DNA of 38,864 bases from NCBI RefSeq assembly GCF_000157915.1, contig NZ_EQ973650.1:120466-159329 (forward strand), read 5' to 3'. A program made the translations under genes and the position numbers. Shown here piece by piece: positions 6,936-15,225 of the stretch (positions are counted from its first letter, which is position 1; each line of letters begins with the position of its first letter). The notes under the pieces were generated by a model, which did no database searches, was not told the origin of the DNA, and was given only the letters and a program-made list of their open reading frames with translations. The DNA comes from Phocaeicola coprophilus DSM 18228 = JCM 13818 (GTDB lineage Bacteria; Bacteroidota; Bacteroidia; Bacteroidales; Bacteroidaceae).

Positions 6936-7985
6936 ATGGAAAGTGTAAAATCATACTGTAAAAGAGTCTGGCTGTTGACCGGAGTATGTGCCGCTTCACT
7001 GACCATTTGCGGATTGTCATCATGCGGTGACGGAAGCGGCAAGCCTTTGTCGGAAGTGGCAGAAGACCCTGCCGGAACCTACCGGAAGTATCTGTTCGAT
7101 ATACGAAGCCAAAAAAGTGCTTCTTTCAAGGAACTGACCCTTTACGTCCGCCAATGGCAGGAACTGAAGGATTCCGTCTTTTTTCATCTCCGCAAGGACT
7201 CGCTCATACGGGAACATCCCGACACACGTTCGGCATGTGTCCGCCTGCACGATTCAATCCGCAACGAGTTCTCACGGCTGGTTCTTTCGAAGCCGCGTAC
7301 CTATCAGGAACTCCTGTCCTTCAAAAATCAGTTTTCCTCCTATGCCCGTGATACGGAACTGCTGGATGACGTACAGAAAATCCGCCCTTTCTTCCGTTCG
7401 TTGGATGACCAGCCGGCACATAAAGGAAACCGGACCCAGGTCCTTTCCGCTTACCGTTCGCTGTTGTCACGCACCAATCGTGCCGGCATACATAGCACCA
7501 AAGACCTGAGAGCCTTTATCACAAAGGAGGATGCCGTATTCCGTGCCTTCCTTGTACACCTGCATGAACTGGACGGTGAAGGTCTGACAGATGTCACCCG
7601 CAACACCGAGCAATGCTGCTCTCAGATACTCCTTGCTGCCGAACGAAAGGAAATCACCTACCGGGAGGCCATGCTTTATCTGGTCCTTCGTACCAACCGC
7701 CGGCAGATACAGAACATGCAGACCTGCATGGATGACGTCCGCAACAAGAGGGTCAAGACACCCGTACAGGCACATGCCTATATATGGATGCTCGTGCAGC
7801 CCTATTCTTCACTGGATGCTTTTTCCATGGCGTTGCTTTCCGAGGATGAGCGGAAACAGCTTGACAGGATGGCGGCCCAGACCCCTGCGGTATTCAAAAG
7901 CCTGAGCCGGATCCTGCAATCTGAAGGCACACGCCTGTCTGAACTTCCCGGAATGCTGATGGAAATTTTCATACACACGCTATAA
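6936..7985 (+). CDS. Lipoprotein of unknown function, 349 aa
   Basis: The N-terminus has a basic start, a hydrophobic stretch and a lipobox-like LSSC with Cys near residue 30, then GDGSGKPLSE. This fits a signal-peptidase-II lipoprotein anchored on the periplasmic side or exported outward. The mature part is mostly alpha-helical, rich in Arg, Ser and Leu, and without a recognised domain. It is the first gene of a tight plus-strand run whose gaps are 7, 10, -4 and 24 nt, leading to the relaxase region. A role in the envelope part of mobilization is a guess from position. Confidence 0.7.
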   Translation: MESVKSYCKRVWLLTGVCAASLTICGLSSCGDGSGKPLSEVAEDPAGTYRKYLFDIRSQKSASFKELTLYVRQWQELKDSVFFHLRKDSLIREHPDTRSACVRLHDSIRNEFSRLVLSKPRTYQELLSFKNQFSSYARDTELLDDVQKIRPFFRSLDDQPAHKGNRTQVLSAYRSLLSRTNRAGIHSTKDLRAFITKEDAVFRAFLVHLHELDGEGLTDVTRNTEQCCSQILLAAERKEITYREAMLYLVLRTNRRQIQNMQTCMDDVRNKRVKTPVQAHAYIWMLVQPYSSLDAFSMALLSEDERKQLDRMAAQTPAVFKSLSRILQSEGTRLSELPGMLMEIFIHTL

Positions 7986-7992
7986 CAATATC

Positions 7993-8445
7993 ATGAATAT
8001 GTTACGACATTTTTTTGACGACTTTATGACGTTCGTCCCGCTTCAGCTGCCACAGCTGCTGGATGTGACCATCATGGAAGAGCCGCAGTTCTACGGCGAC
8101 TATGCACTGCTGACCTTTCCATTGCGAGATTCCTATGACCTGGAAGAGGTAATGGATATGTTCGAGGACGACATGGAGCTGATAACGCTCTACCACCATA
8201 TTCCATCGCATACGGTCAAGTTCGGTCACAGCACCTGTGCATATTCCAATCCTGCTTTCGGCCAGATGTTCAAGATGAACTGCCAGACCGGTGCGGACGG
8301 CAAGGTTGACACCATCCTTGTCACCATCTATGATTCGCTGGAGCAGATGTATGGCGAATTGTGCCTTGACCTAGATCTCCATTCCAAGGGAGGTGTGTTC
8401 AAATACAAGAAGGATAAGGAAGATGTCCTGCTGAATTTTCTATGA
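7993..8445 (+). CDS. Unknown acidic protein, 150 aa
   Basis: A soluble, acidic 150-residue protein. It contains an acidic helix YDLEEVMDMFEDDMEL and several beta-like segments (YALLTFPL, TILVTIYDSL) and lacks a signal peptide or membrane span. It starts 7 nt after the lipoprotein gene and is surely in its operon. No family is recognised. Confidence 0.65.
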   Translation: MNMLRHFFDDFMTFVPLQLPQLLDVTIMEEPQFYGDYALLTFPLRDSYDLEEVMDMFEDDMELITLYHHIPSHTVKFGHSTCAYSNPAFGQMFKMNCQTGADGKVDTILVTIYDSLEQMYGELCLDLDLHSKGGVFKYKKDKEDVLLNFL

Positions 8446-8455
8446 CCGTTGCCTC

Positions 8456-8851
8456 ATGAGGAATACGTTATATCGACAGATGGTCTATTGGATAAGGGAG
8501 TATCGTACATGGATAGAGGTCGTTGATGACAATACCTATAAGGAGTACGCACTGCCAAGGAACGGCCATATTGACTACATCGTTTCCCGGACATTGGTAC
8601 TGCGGGCTTACAAGGACAAAGGCCCGTACACCAAGGGCATGACCTGGACAATCCCGGAGTATGCACTGGACAAGGCATTGGCCACCTACCGCAAGCAGGA
8701 ACATACGTTCAGGCAGCGTATCAAGAAGGCTGCGATGTATCTCTCACCACGGGATGCCGAGGCCATCATCCTGCTGGCTTCCCACAACATTGTCCGTCTG
8801 GAGCTGGTGATACTGCCCATTCAAGCACGCGAAAAACCCTATTACTTATGA
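8456..8851 (+). CDS. Unknown basic protein, 131 aa
   Basis: A basic, soluble 131-residue protein starting MRNTLYRQMVYWIREYRTWIEVV. The C-terminal half is helical and its end (YLSPRDAEAIILLASHN) is amphipathic. Its stop overlaps the next start by 4 nt (ATGA), which indicates translational coupling to the membrane protein. No domain is recognised. Confidence 0.65.
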   Translation: MRNTLYRQMVYWIREYRTWIEVVDDNTYKEYALPRNGHIDYIVSRTLVLRAYKDKGPYTKGMTWTIPEYALDKALATYRKQEHTFRQRIKKAAMYLSPRDAEAIILLASHNIVRLELVILPIQAREKPYYL

Positions 8852-9405
8852 TTTGGAACATCTTACAACTCATTTTCTGTGCCATGCTGTTTGCAGTGCC
8901 CATGGCATTATACAAGAGCAACCGCACTTTTATGGCAAGGTTCTATAACGCCATGGTATACCGTGAAAAGGCCCGTAGGCTCTATGTGCGGATCCTTTTG
9001 ATCCTGCTTTTGCTTTTTCACTATGTCTATGCCTGCGGACATGTCGGCGAGTTCGGTATCCTGTTATCGACCGCAGTCTGTGCCGCTATCTATTCGTTCA
9101 GGCGGACGGACCGTTGGCTGAGACGTTTGCCCGGCAGGACATCCTCGTTTGTTGCTCTGGCAACGACTGTACTGGTCATCGGCTTTGTACCGCATCTGTA
9201 CACGCTGGCAGTCACCGTCGCCTTTCTTCTTTTGGCTGCCCTGTTCTATCCCTCCGATCGGGTAATGACCGAATCCGGGGATTTAGACCGGATTACCGGA
9301 TGGATGCAACATCCAGCACTGCTGGCCGAAAGCTATCATGATTATCATCACGCAAGGTTGCCGCAGGATGCGGACAGCGGCAACACTGATATATCCGCGC
9401 AATAA
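8848..9405 (+). CDS. Integral membrane protein, about 4 spans, 185 aa
   Basis: Four hydrophobic segments are visible, at about residues 4-22, 47-65, 70-86 and 101-132 (the last may be two), with basic residues between them (YREKARRLYVR, RRTDRWLRRLPGR). The tail is polar and carries HDYHHARLPQDAD. It overlaps the upstream gene by 4 nt. No transporter or secretion family is recognised. It may be an inner-membrane partner of the preceding small soluble proteins. Confidence 0.65.
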   Translation: MIWNILQLIFCAMLFAVPMALYKSNRTFMARFYNAMVYREKARRLYVRILLILLLLFHYVYACGHVGEFGILLSTAVCAAIYSFRRTDRWLRRLPGRTSSFVALATTVLVIGFVPHLYTLAVTVAFLLLAALFYPSDRVMTESGDLDRITGWMQHPALLAESYHDYHHARLPQDADSGNTDISAQ

Positions 9406-9429
9406 TAACCATTCAAAAACAGATTGAAA

Positions 9430-10290
9430 ATGAAAACCAGACAAAGAATAACTGTCCCGATACTGGCAGACAGAGAGGTGTTTGACTACCTCAAGGAGAA
9501 AGTGGGTGAACGGAAAACGAAAACAGAAGCCTATTGTGATTTGCTGGACAAGGCTCTGGCCGGTTTTGTTTCCCCCTTTTTAAGAAATCAGGAGTTTGAA
9601 CTCCATCCCAACCAGTGTCATGTGACGGTTTCAGACCTTTCAGTGGAATGGCATTGGCACAGGGCTACCGTCCGTTCTTTCCTCGATGCACTGGAGGGGT
9701 TCGGCCTGCTGAGCCGTATCCGTCTTTCCAAAAGCGTCATCATTACCATGAACGTACAGAACGGCAGTTCCGTGGAGTCTTGTTCCGGACAGCAGGTGCC
9801 GGAGTTTGCCGACCTAATGCATGAGGTATTGTCCGATTGGATAACTGGCAAAACCGATACGGATGAAACCGGCTTTCGATGTGGACAGCTCATCCGCCAG
9901 GCCATGGACGGGACTGCCATGCAGGACAACCTTTCGTGTCCGGACAGTGTCACCCATATAGGTTCGGCAACCGGAGGTAACAGCCGGGCGGTGGAAATCA
10001 GCCAGGCTGCTCAGGAGTGCATCGCACTGGCCGCCCTGCAACGTGCTCTGCGGAAGTCGAGATTCGATGATGTTTCAGGAGCCATGGACTACTTCCATCT
10101 CGAACTCTACGGTGACTGGTCTGGGCTGCTCGCTACTGCCAACGAACTTTCAGGACTTCTCTTTGACGAAAGCAGGGCAAATGATGTCGGGCATGAGGAA
10201 GACCGCATAGAAGGCTTAAAAGCCCTTATAAAGCCTTTTCTTGCGCTTGCGGCAAAGGCTCAGGAGAAGTCGTACCAGACCGGAGATTAG
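9430..10290 (+). CDS. Winged-helix DNA-binding protein, likely relaxosome accessory
   Basis: A 286-residue protein. I prefer the ATG at 9430 to the TTG at 9424. The N-terminus (MKTRQRITVPILADREVFDY) precedes a winged-helix-like region at about residues 60-105: VTVSDLSVEWHWHRATVRSF then LDALEGFGLLSRI, a turn and a final strand. The C-terminal half is helical and without assigned fold. Similar wHTH proteins occur beside mobilization genes in Bacteroides elements. It lies directly before the inverted repeats of the putative oriT and the relaxase gene, so binding at oriT or control of the relaxase is the simplest inference. Confidence 0.65.
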   Translation: MKTRQRITVPILADREVFDYLKEKVGERKTKTEAYCDLLDKALAGFVSPFLRNQEFELHPNQCHVTVSDLSVEWHWHRATVRSFLDALEGFGLLSRIRLSKSVIITMNVQNGSSVESCSGQQVPEFADLMHEVLSDWITGKTDTDETGFRCGQLIRQAMDGTAMQDNLSCPDSVTHIGSATGGNSRAVEISQAAQECIALAALQRALRKSRFDDVSGAMDYFHLELYGDWSGLLATANELSGLLFDESRANDVGHEEDRIEGLKALIKPFLALAAKAQEKSYQTGD

Positions 10291-10370
10291 AAACCGAATG
10301 TATAACTGCGAACAATCCGTTTCCTTTCCCGTTCTGGAGTGCTGCCGGTTATAGGAGGCATCCGGGCTTG

Positions 10371-10465
10371 CCCGTCTGCCACGAACTAAGGGACGGGGGA
10401 GCCTAATACCCCACCTGCCTGACGTTGGTGGGAAGGGTGTCCGAACAAGCAGCAAGCTGGGACAC
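10371..10465. other. Putative origin of transfer (oriT)
   Basis: Three inverted repeats lie in the 206-nt gap before the MobV gene: CCCGTC/GACGGG (10371-10376, 10392-10397), CCCACC/GGTGGG (10410-10415, 10427-10432) and GTGTCC/GGACAC (10437-10442, 10460-10465). MobV systems usually have oriT just upstream of mob, with such repeats and the nick site nearby. The loop of the first repeat (CACGAACTAAGG) is a candidate nick region. I cannot place the nick exactly. Confidence 0.55.
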
Positions 10466-10496
10466 GGTAGATTGTCCGAAACAATATGAAAAACGT

Positions 10497-11954
10497 ATGG
10501 CAAATCAAAAACAGGTACTCGACGTGCAGGTGTCGAAAGGGATTACCACCGCCCAAAGTAATGAACATCTGCGTGACCGTAGTGAAAAGGCAGAGAAGTA
10601 CGCTATGAGTAAGGGAAATTATGATCCTACGCGTAAACGGCTGAACTTCGAGATTGCGCCCGGAGGTAAAATACATCCCATCGACACAAGCCGTAGCATT
10701 CCCAAACGGATGGCGGACATATTAAGTCACCGTGGAATCAAAGATCCTAATGAGGGGCTGCTCGAACCAAAATACCGCACGGTGGTAAATATCATCTTCG
10801 GCGGTTCACGGCAGCGAATGCAGGAACTTGCTTTCGGTACGCAACAGGTGGACTTTGAAAAAGGTGCGGACAATACCCGCATCGAACGGAAGCGTGACAT
10901 TGAACGCTGGGCCAAGGATGTTTATTCATTCGTTTGTGGCAGATATGGTGAGCAGAACATCGCTGCATTCATTGTACATCTGGATGAATTGAACCCGCAT
11001 ATCCACTGTACGCTTCTGCCAATCAAGGATAGTCGCTTTGCGTACAAGGAAATCTTCGCCGGTAAGGATAAGTTTGAATATAGTGCAAGAATGAAACAAC
11101 TTCATACGGACTTTTTCGCAGAAGTCAATACAAAGTGGGGAATGTCAAGAGGAACAAGCATATCCGAAACGGGTGCACGGCACAGAACGACTGAGGAATA
11201 CCGCCGAATGTTGTCTGAAGAGTGTACAACAATCGAGGATAATATCAAACTCCATCAACAGGTATTGGGTGAACTTCAATCAGACATCCGGTTGGCAGAA
11301 CGCAGAGTCAAAGGGCTTACGACAATGGTTAGCAATCTTGAAAAGCAGAAAACTGAAAAAGAAACCTTGTTATCGGCAGCCGAGTACAATTTAAAAGAAA
11401 ACAAAGGCAATGCGGCAGAATTGGCAATCCAAATACAAATGTTGGAAAAAGAGCTGCAAGGAATCATCAGGCAACTGGCAGACAAGCAGGAAAAGTTGCA
11501 GACGGCTGACCGGCAACTCATCGAACTGAAAAAGGATATGGGAGCCATTGAAGAACGTACCGAAGAACTCAAAGAGGAGGCCTATCAATATTCCCGTGAT
11601 GTACACTCCAAAGTGGATAGCTTGTTTAAAGACGTCCTACTGGAGAGTGTAATCAGCGAGTATCGTAACGCATCGGCACAAATGAATGTTTCAGAACGGC
11701 AGCTCTTTGACGGTTCACTGGTACAGTCTATCGCCGAGCGGGGTACGGAAATCATGCACTGTGCGACAATGCTATTTCTCGGAATGGTAGATGATGCCAC
11801 TACATTTGCCGAATCACATGGTGGTGGAGGCGGAGGGAGTGACCTCAAATGGGGACGCGACGAGGACGAGGACAATCGAGCATGGGCACTTCGCTGTATG
11901 AGGATGGCGAGCCGCATGATGCGCTCGACTATCGGCAAGAAATCTAAACGGTAA
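10497..11954 (+). CDS. mobV: MobV-family relaxase (Pre/Mob)
   Basis: 485 residues from ATG 10497; the upstream extension to 10425 overlaps the oriT repeats and is unlike the family. The relaxase domain fills roughly residues 1-240 and contains the motif H-L-D-E-L-N-P-H-I-H at 161-170, the metal-binding HxDExxPHxH signature of MobV. The middle (about 245-380) is a long coiled coil, and the end has a glycine run and an acidic patch (GGGGGGSDLKWGRDEDEDN) before a basic helix. Family role: nicks oriT, stays covalently bound to the 5' end and leads the strand through the transfer channel. It follows the wHTH gene and precedes an OmpA-like gene by 53 nt. Confidence 0.9.
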   Translation: MANQKQVLDVQVSKGITTAQSNEHLRDRSEKAEKYAMSKGNYDPTRKRLNFEIAPGGKIHPIDTSRSIPKRMADILSHRGIKDPNEGLLEPKYRTVVNIIFGGSRQRMQELAFGTQQVDFEKGADNTRIERKRDIERWAKDVYSFVCGRYGEQNIAAFIVHLDELNPHIHCTLLPIKDSRFAYKEIFAGKDKFEYSARMKQLHTDFFAEVNTKWGMSRGTSISETGARHRTTEEYRRMLSEECTTIEDNIKLHQQVLGELQSDIRLAERRVKGLTTMVSNLEKQKTEKETLLSAAEYNLKENKGNAAELAIQIQMLEKELQGIIRQLADKQEKLQTADRQLIELKKDMGAIEERTEELKEEAYQYSRDVHSKVDSLFKDVLLESVISEYRNASAQMNVSERQLFDGSLVQSIAERGTEIMHCATMLFLGMVDDATTFAESHGGGGGGSDLKWGRDEDEDNRAWALRCMRMASRMMRSTIGKKSKR

Positions 11955-12007
11955 ATGGCATACGCCTTACACCAGATTAAAAGTATAACTAATGAAATCA
12001 TTGGAAT

Positions 12008-13450
12008 ATGACGAAACAAATTATTTTCATCTTCGCTTTGCTCTGCACGTTGCAGGCACAAGCAAGTGTACAACCCGTACAGAAGGACACTGTACGACAC
12101 ACTATTCATTATGAAGTAGCGGAATTGCTTCAACCGATGCAGCCCGTCTATCTCAACGGGGTGCTACTTCCGGCATCTCGAACCGGCAACTGGTTTGTTA
12201 GCATATCCGGAGGTGCGACAGTTTTTCTTGGTACACCTCTCGGTTGTGAAGACCTTTTTGGACGAGTGAAACCTTCGTACAGCCTCGCCGTCGGCAAATG
12301 GTTTACTCCTTTGGTCGGCGCAAGGGTAAATTATAGTGGCTTGCAGTTTAAGGATGCACAATTATCTACGCAGGACTACCATTATATCCATGCAGATCTC
12401 CTGTGGAATCTCCTTGGACGCAGATATGCCCGACAGGAACAGGTACGTTGGAGGCTTGCACCCTTTATGGGTGTCGGTCTGCTACATAACGCCACCAACG
12501 GGAACAATCCCTTTGCGCTTTCTTACGGCATACTAACACAATACCGTATTTCCAAACGGGTTAGTGCTATGCTGGAACTCTCTAACACAACTACATTCCA
12601 GGATTTCGACGGATATGGCTATCCAAACCGTCTGGGCGATCACATGCTTTCGCTGACTGCCGGATTCACCTTTCATCTCGGTAAGGTCGGCTGGAAGCGC
12701 GCGGTGGATACGGCACCATACATCCATCGGAACGAACTGCTTGTCGATTATGGCAACTTCCTTTCGGAGGAGAACAGGCGTTATGTGGGACGTCACAATC
12801 AAGATAAGCGAACACTCGTGGAATTAAAGAAAATTCTGGAAATCGAAGGACTACTCGATACATATAGCCATATCTTTGACAACGACGATATAACCGGATG
12901 CAGATATCCTATAAATAATTATAGCGGTTTGAACTCGCTTCGTGCAAGATTGAAGCATAGCTATTGGGACGGGTCGTCACCTCTTGACACGACTATTCTT
13001 CAGACAGAGAATGGAAAGCCATCATATAATTACACGGCTTCCCGAAATGTGCAGTCCGCCCATCAGGACACCCTCGCTATGGATTCCACGGTTCTTTCAT
13101 ACGCTGATGGAGAGTGCATCGGTACACCCATCTATTTCTTTTTTGCTCTCAATACGACACATCTGACGGATACCTCACAGAGGCTTAATCTTGACGAACT
13201 GGCTCGTGTAGCTAAGAAATACAGTTTATCCGTGAGGGTAACTGGTGCTGCTGACAGTTCTACAGGAACATCAAGTATCAATGATTCTTTGAGTATATCG
13301 AGAGCAGGTTTTATTACCGCAGAACTGGAACAACGTGGAATACCAGCCAAGCGGATTATCAGAGTTAGCAAAGGTGGAATTGCCGACTATACGCCCGTGG
13401 AAGCCAACAGACATACGAAAGTGGAGTTGTTTTTTCCAAAAGCGAAATAG
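12008..13450 (+). CDS. OmpA-family outer-membrane protein, 480 aa
   Basis: Signal peptide (MTKQIIFIFALLCTLQAQA), then an outer-membrane beta-barrel-like region at about residues 60-230 with alternating strands (GNWFVSISGGATVFLG, MLSLTAGFTFHLGKVG). A linker rich in Asn and charged residues leads to a C-terminal OmpA-like domain (about 370-480) with IYFFFALNTTHLTD, SISRAGFITAELEQRGIPAK and VEANRHTKVELFF. Family role: the C-terminal domain contacts peptidoglycan and the barrel sits in the outer membrane. It closes the relaxase operon and could shape the cell surface during transfer or act in entry exclusion; that is inference. Confidence 0.8.
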   Translation: MTKQIIFIFALLCTLQAQASVQPVQKDTVRHTIHYEVAELLQPMQPVYLNGVLLPASRTGNWFVSISGGATVFLGTPLGCEDLFGRVKPSYSLAVGKWFTPLVGARVNYSGLQFKDAQLSTQDYHYIHADLLWNLLGRRYARQEQVRWRLAPFMGVGLLHNATNGNNPFALSYGILTQYRISKRVSAMLELSNTTTFQDFDGYGYPNRLGDHMLSLTAGFTFHLGKVGWKRAVDTAPYIHRNELLVDYGNFLSEENRRYVGRHNQDKRTLVELKKILEIEGLLDTYSHIFDNDDITGCRYPINNYSGLNSLRARLKHSYWDGSSPLDTTILQTENGKPSYNYTASRNVQSAHQDTLAMDSTVLSYADGECIGTPIYFFFALNTTHLTDTSQRLNLDELARVAKKYSLSVRVTGAADSSTGTSSINDSLSISRAGFITAELEQRGIPAKRIIRVSKGGIADYTPVEANRHTKVELFFPKAK

Positions 13451-13491
13451 AAATTTCGCATAATTGATGTTTAACTTTGTCATAATCAATG

Positions 13492-13525
13492 AAGCCTCTC
13501 CGCTGTGAAGCGAAGAGGCTTTTTC
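13492..13525 (+). terminator. Terminator of the relaxase/OmpA operon
   Basis: AAGCCTCT (13492-13499) pairs with AGAGGCTT (13514-13521), with an inner CGCT/AGCG pair, followed by TTTT. It is a strong plus-strand hairpin 41 nt after the OmpA-like stop. Confidence 0.85.
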
Positions 13526-13579
13526 GATATGGTACACGTGAAGTTCGCCATTTTCCTACTGTCAGAACCAGAATGAAAA

Positions 13580-13753
13580 TTATTTCGATGCTTCAAGTGA
13601 CTCTTTTCTGAACTGTTTGAGAAGTTTTTCAAGTTCAAGTGATACTTTGCGGGCACGAGTTCCGGCAGCTTTGTTGCCTTTCTCCATCTGGAGGTTGGCA
13701 TCTTTTGAGAATTGATCGAACAATTCACAGATTTGTGTAAATGTTTTTTTCAT
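13580..13753 (-). CDS. Histone H1-like small DNA-binding protein (Hc1 type)
   Basis: A 57-codon minus-strand frame, ATG at 13753 and TAA at 13582-13580. It reads MKKTFTQICELFDQFSKDAN and continues with EKGNKAAGTRARKVSLELEK. This matches the short histone-H1-like proteins of Bacteroidetes, in which the GNKAAGTRARK core and the following basic helix are diagnostic. Family role: nucleoid-associated DNA binding. The mobile copy could alter DNA packaging or gene expression in the host. A promoter-like box lies 33 nt upstream, and leader E has a second minus-strand promoter that also points at it. Confidence 0.85.
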   Translation of the reverse strand: MKKTFTQICELFDQFSKDANLQMEKGNKAAGTRARKVSLELEKLLKQFRKESLEASK

Positions 13754-13785
13754 TGTTATGTTCTTAATATTATATAATACGCTGG

Positions 13786-13793
13786 CAAAGATA
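13786..13793 (-). promoter_or_regulatory. -7 box for the histone-like gene
   Basis: TATCTTTG on the minus strand matches TAnnTTTG exactly and lies 33 nt before the start codon. The upstream side is an A/T-rich run without a clear -33 TTTG. Confidence 0.6.
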
Positions 13794-14222
13794 GCAAAAA
13801 TATTTTTTTAGGACTTATATTAGCTCTGTTATATATTTCGCCTATAATATGATACCCCTTTTTATGTTTTTCCATTCTGAGTATTCCCTTATCGCACCAT
13901 CGGCAAATCTGGCCGAAGAGATTTTATATGCAAAGGTACAGTGTCCGGACGATTGTCAAGCACCGCTATGCTAACGGTTCCTGGATATTTTACGGCAGCC
14001 TTCCTCAAATCAAAGATTGACTTTCAGTCCCCTTCTCATTGCAAGGTATAAAAGGACAAGCCTGCTTCTGCTCTTACATTCGAAGGTTGGGTATTCCGTT
14101 CCATTCCATTTACTGTTTACTTGTCTTATCGCCCTTATTCCACTGTTAATCCTGCATAAAAATCAATCCCCGGCAAGAAGCCGAAAGAGCTTCAAGCAAA
14201 GGGAAATAATAAATCAAAGAAT
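13794..14222. promoter_or_regulatory. Cassette leader E
   Basis: A 430-nt leader. Its minus-strand promoter has -7 TACCTTTG (plus 13931-13938) and -33 TTG (plus 13957-13960) with 18 nt between. Both sides of it are nearly the same as in leader F (blocks ATCGGCA, AGAGATTTT.TATGCAAAG.TACAG, CGCT..GCTAAC.GTTCC.GGATA). E has about 70-80 extra nt (about 14020-14085) that F lacks. The end is hairpin GAAGC/GCTTC (14177-14193) and AAAGGG (14198-14203), 19 nt before the ATG. Confidence 0.65.
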
Positions 14223-14693
14223 ATGGGAAAATACGATTTTATCAAGTTGGGTAATCTTCTTTATTGGCATGACCCAGATAGTGGTCTGTCTAATGGGGTT
14301 TACCAAGTGGCTTCTATTCCGGAAAACATTGAAGAGGATAGCGTTATTTTGATTGCATCTGATACTTCGGAAGCGGAGGTTTTTCCTTCTGAATTATCAC
14401 CGATACATACCGGTAGAAGTCATAAAGAAGACTTTTTGCGTTGGAAAACAGAACGTGAAGCTGAAGGTATTGAGTTTTACGACCACCTTTCCAAGGTGAT
14501 GGATACGGAAAACGACTTGAGTGTGGGAGATATGGTGGCGTTTACAAACGATTATGGAGTGATATTTGGACCTTGTGAGGTCTTAGCTTTTGGGAATCTC
14601 TGTAATAGTGGCAGATGTGTATATATTGACAGTGATTCTTATTGGTTTCCTAACCGTCCCGACCAACTCACCATCATGAGAGGTGCGGAATGA
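14223..14693 (+). CDS. Unknown cassette protein, 156 aa
   Basis: A soluble, acidic protein of 156 residues starting MGKYDFIKLGNLLYWHDPDS. It is beta-rich, with repeated G-aromatic turns, and has a central SVGDMVAFTNDYGVIFGPCE segment resembling a small barrel. No signal peptide or named domain is seen. It is the only gene of its cassette, framed by leader E and a terminator. Confidence 0.6.
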   Translation: MGKYDFIKLGNLLYWHDPDSGLSNGVYQVASIPENIEEDSVILIASDTSEAEVFPSELSPIHTGRSHKEDFLRWKTEREAEGIEFYDHLSKVMDTENDLSVGDMVAFTNDYGVIFGPCEVLAFGNLCNSGRCVYIDSDSYWFPNRPDQLTIMRGAE

Positions 14694-14701
14694 CAATAAC
14701 A

Positions 14702-14730
14702 TATCCACCTGTAGCCAAAGCGGGTGGATA
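14702..14730 (+). terminator. Hairpin terminator
   Basis: TATCCACC (14702-14709) pairs perfectly with GGTGGATA (14723-14730); GCATTTCCTTG follows. It resembles the hairpin at 16174-16198 (both have ACCC/GGGT cores) and lies in the same relation to the leader that follows. Confidence 0.65.
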
Positions 14731-14732
14731 GC

Positions 14733-14868
14733 ATTTCCTTGTATTGTATATTCAGCCCGATTACTCTTATAGCCATGCTCCACCGAACTCCCACAACCGG
14801 TCCTATTCCTTTTTTACTCGTCGTACTCCGTTTCTAAACAGTATAACACATTTATTGGCCTGACATTC
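14733..14868. promoter_or_regulatory. Truncated cassette leader
   Basis: This stretch matches the left part of leader G (TACTcTTATAG.CATG.TC..CCGAAC, then TTTTAC and TATAACA-like spots) but stops before the point where G has its minus-strand promoter and end hairpin. It runs directly into a gene fragment without ATG. I read it as the left edge of a deletion. Confidence 0.5.
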
Positions 14869-15225
14869 TTGAAATTCACAACGGAAACGGCTTGGTTTCC
14901 GTGTGATGAAACACTTGAACTGGTATGTGAGAAATTCCCAACACTATGTTATTTCTATCAATCGGAAGAGTCGGGTCTGGCGGAGTACTGGACAAATGAC
15001 CAAGAGAGTAAATACTTTCCCGAAAAGTACATTGCAGACCTATGTACTCCAGACGACAAATGGTACAAGGAATATTTTGTCAACCAGACAGAAGTATTCA
15101 AGTGGTTTGAGGTGATAAGCGGTCAGTCTGTCGAATCAATAACAGAAATTCTTGCTATTGCCGAACAACGGAAAGATGAAAACGACAATTCTTTCTGTAA
15201 CATCTATGAATATGCCGCAGGCTAA
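14869..15225 (+). pseudogene. C-terminal fragment of an Api92-like/DUF1281-type protein
   Basis: The frame opens at a TTG (14869) and gives KFTTETAWFPCDETLELVCEKF followed by CYFYQSEESGLAEYW. The pattern F-x-T-A-W-x-P...L...FP...Y..EE.G.... is the C-terminal part of the ferredoxin-like Api92/DUF1281 family, whose members normally begin with an MPNWxxN-type first half. That half and the ATG are missing here, as is the right part of the leader. A TTG-started 118-aa product is possible, but a deletion remnant is more likely. Confidence 0.6.

Noticed and set aside
10425-10496. 24-codon extension of the MobV protein
   Set aside because: It covers the inverted repeats of the putative oriT, while MobV proteins begin close to the MANQKQ start.
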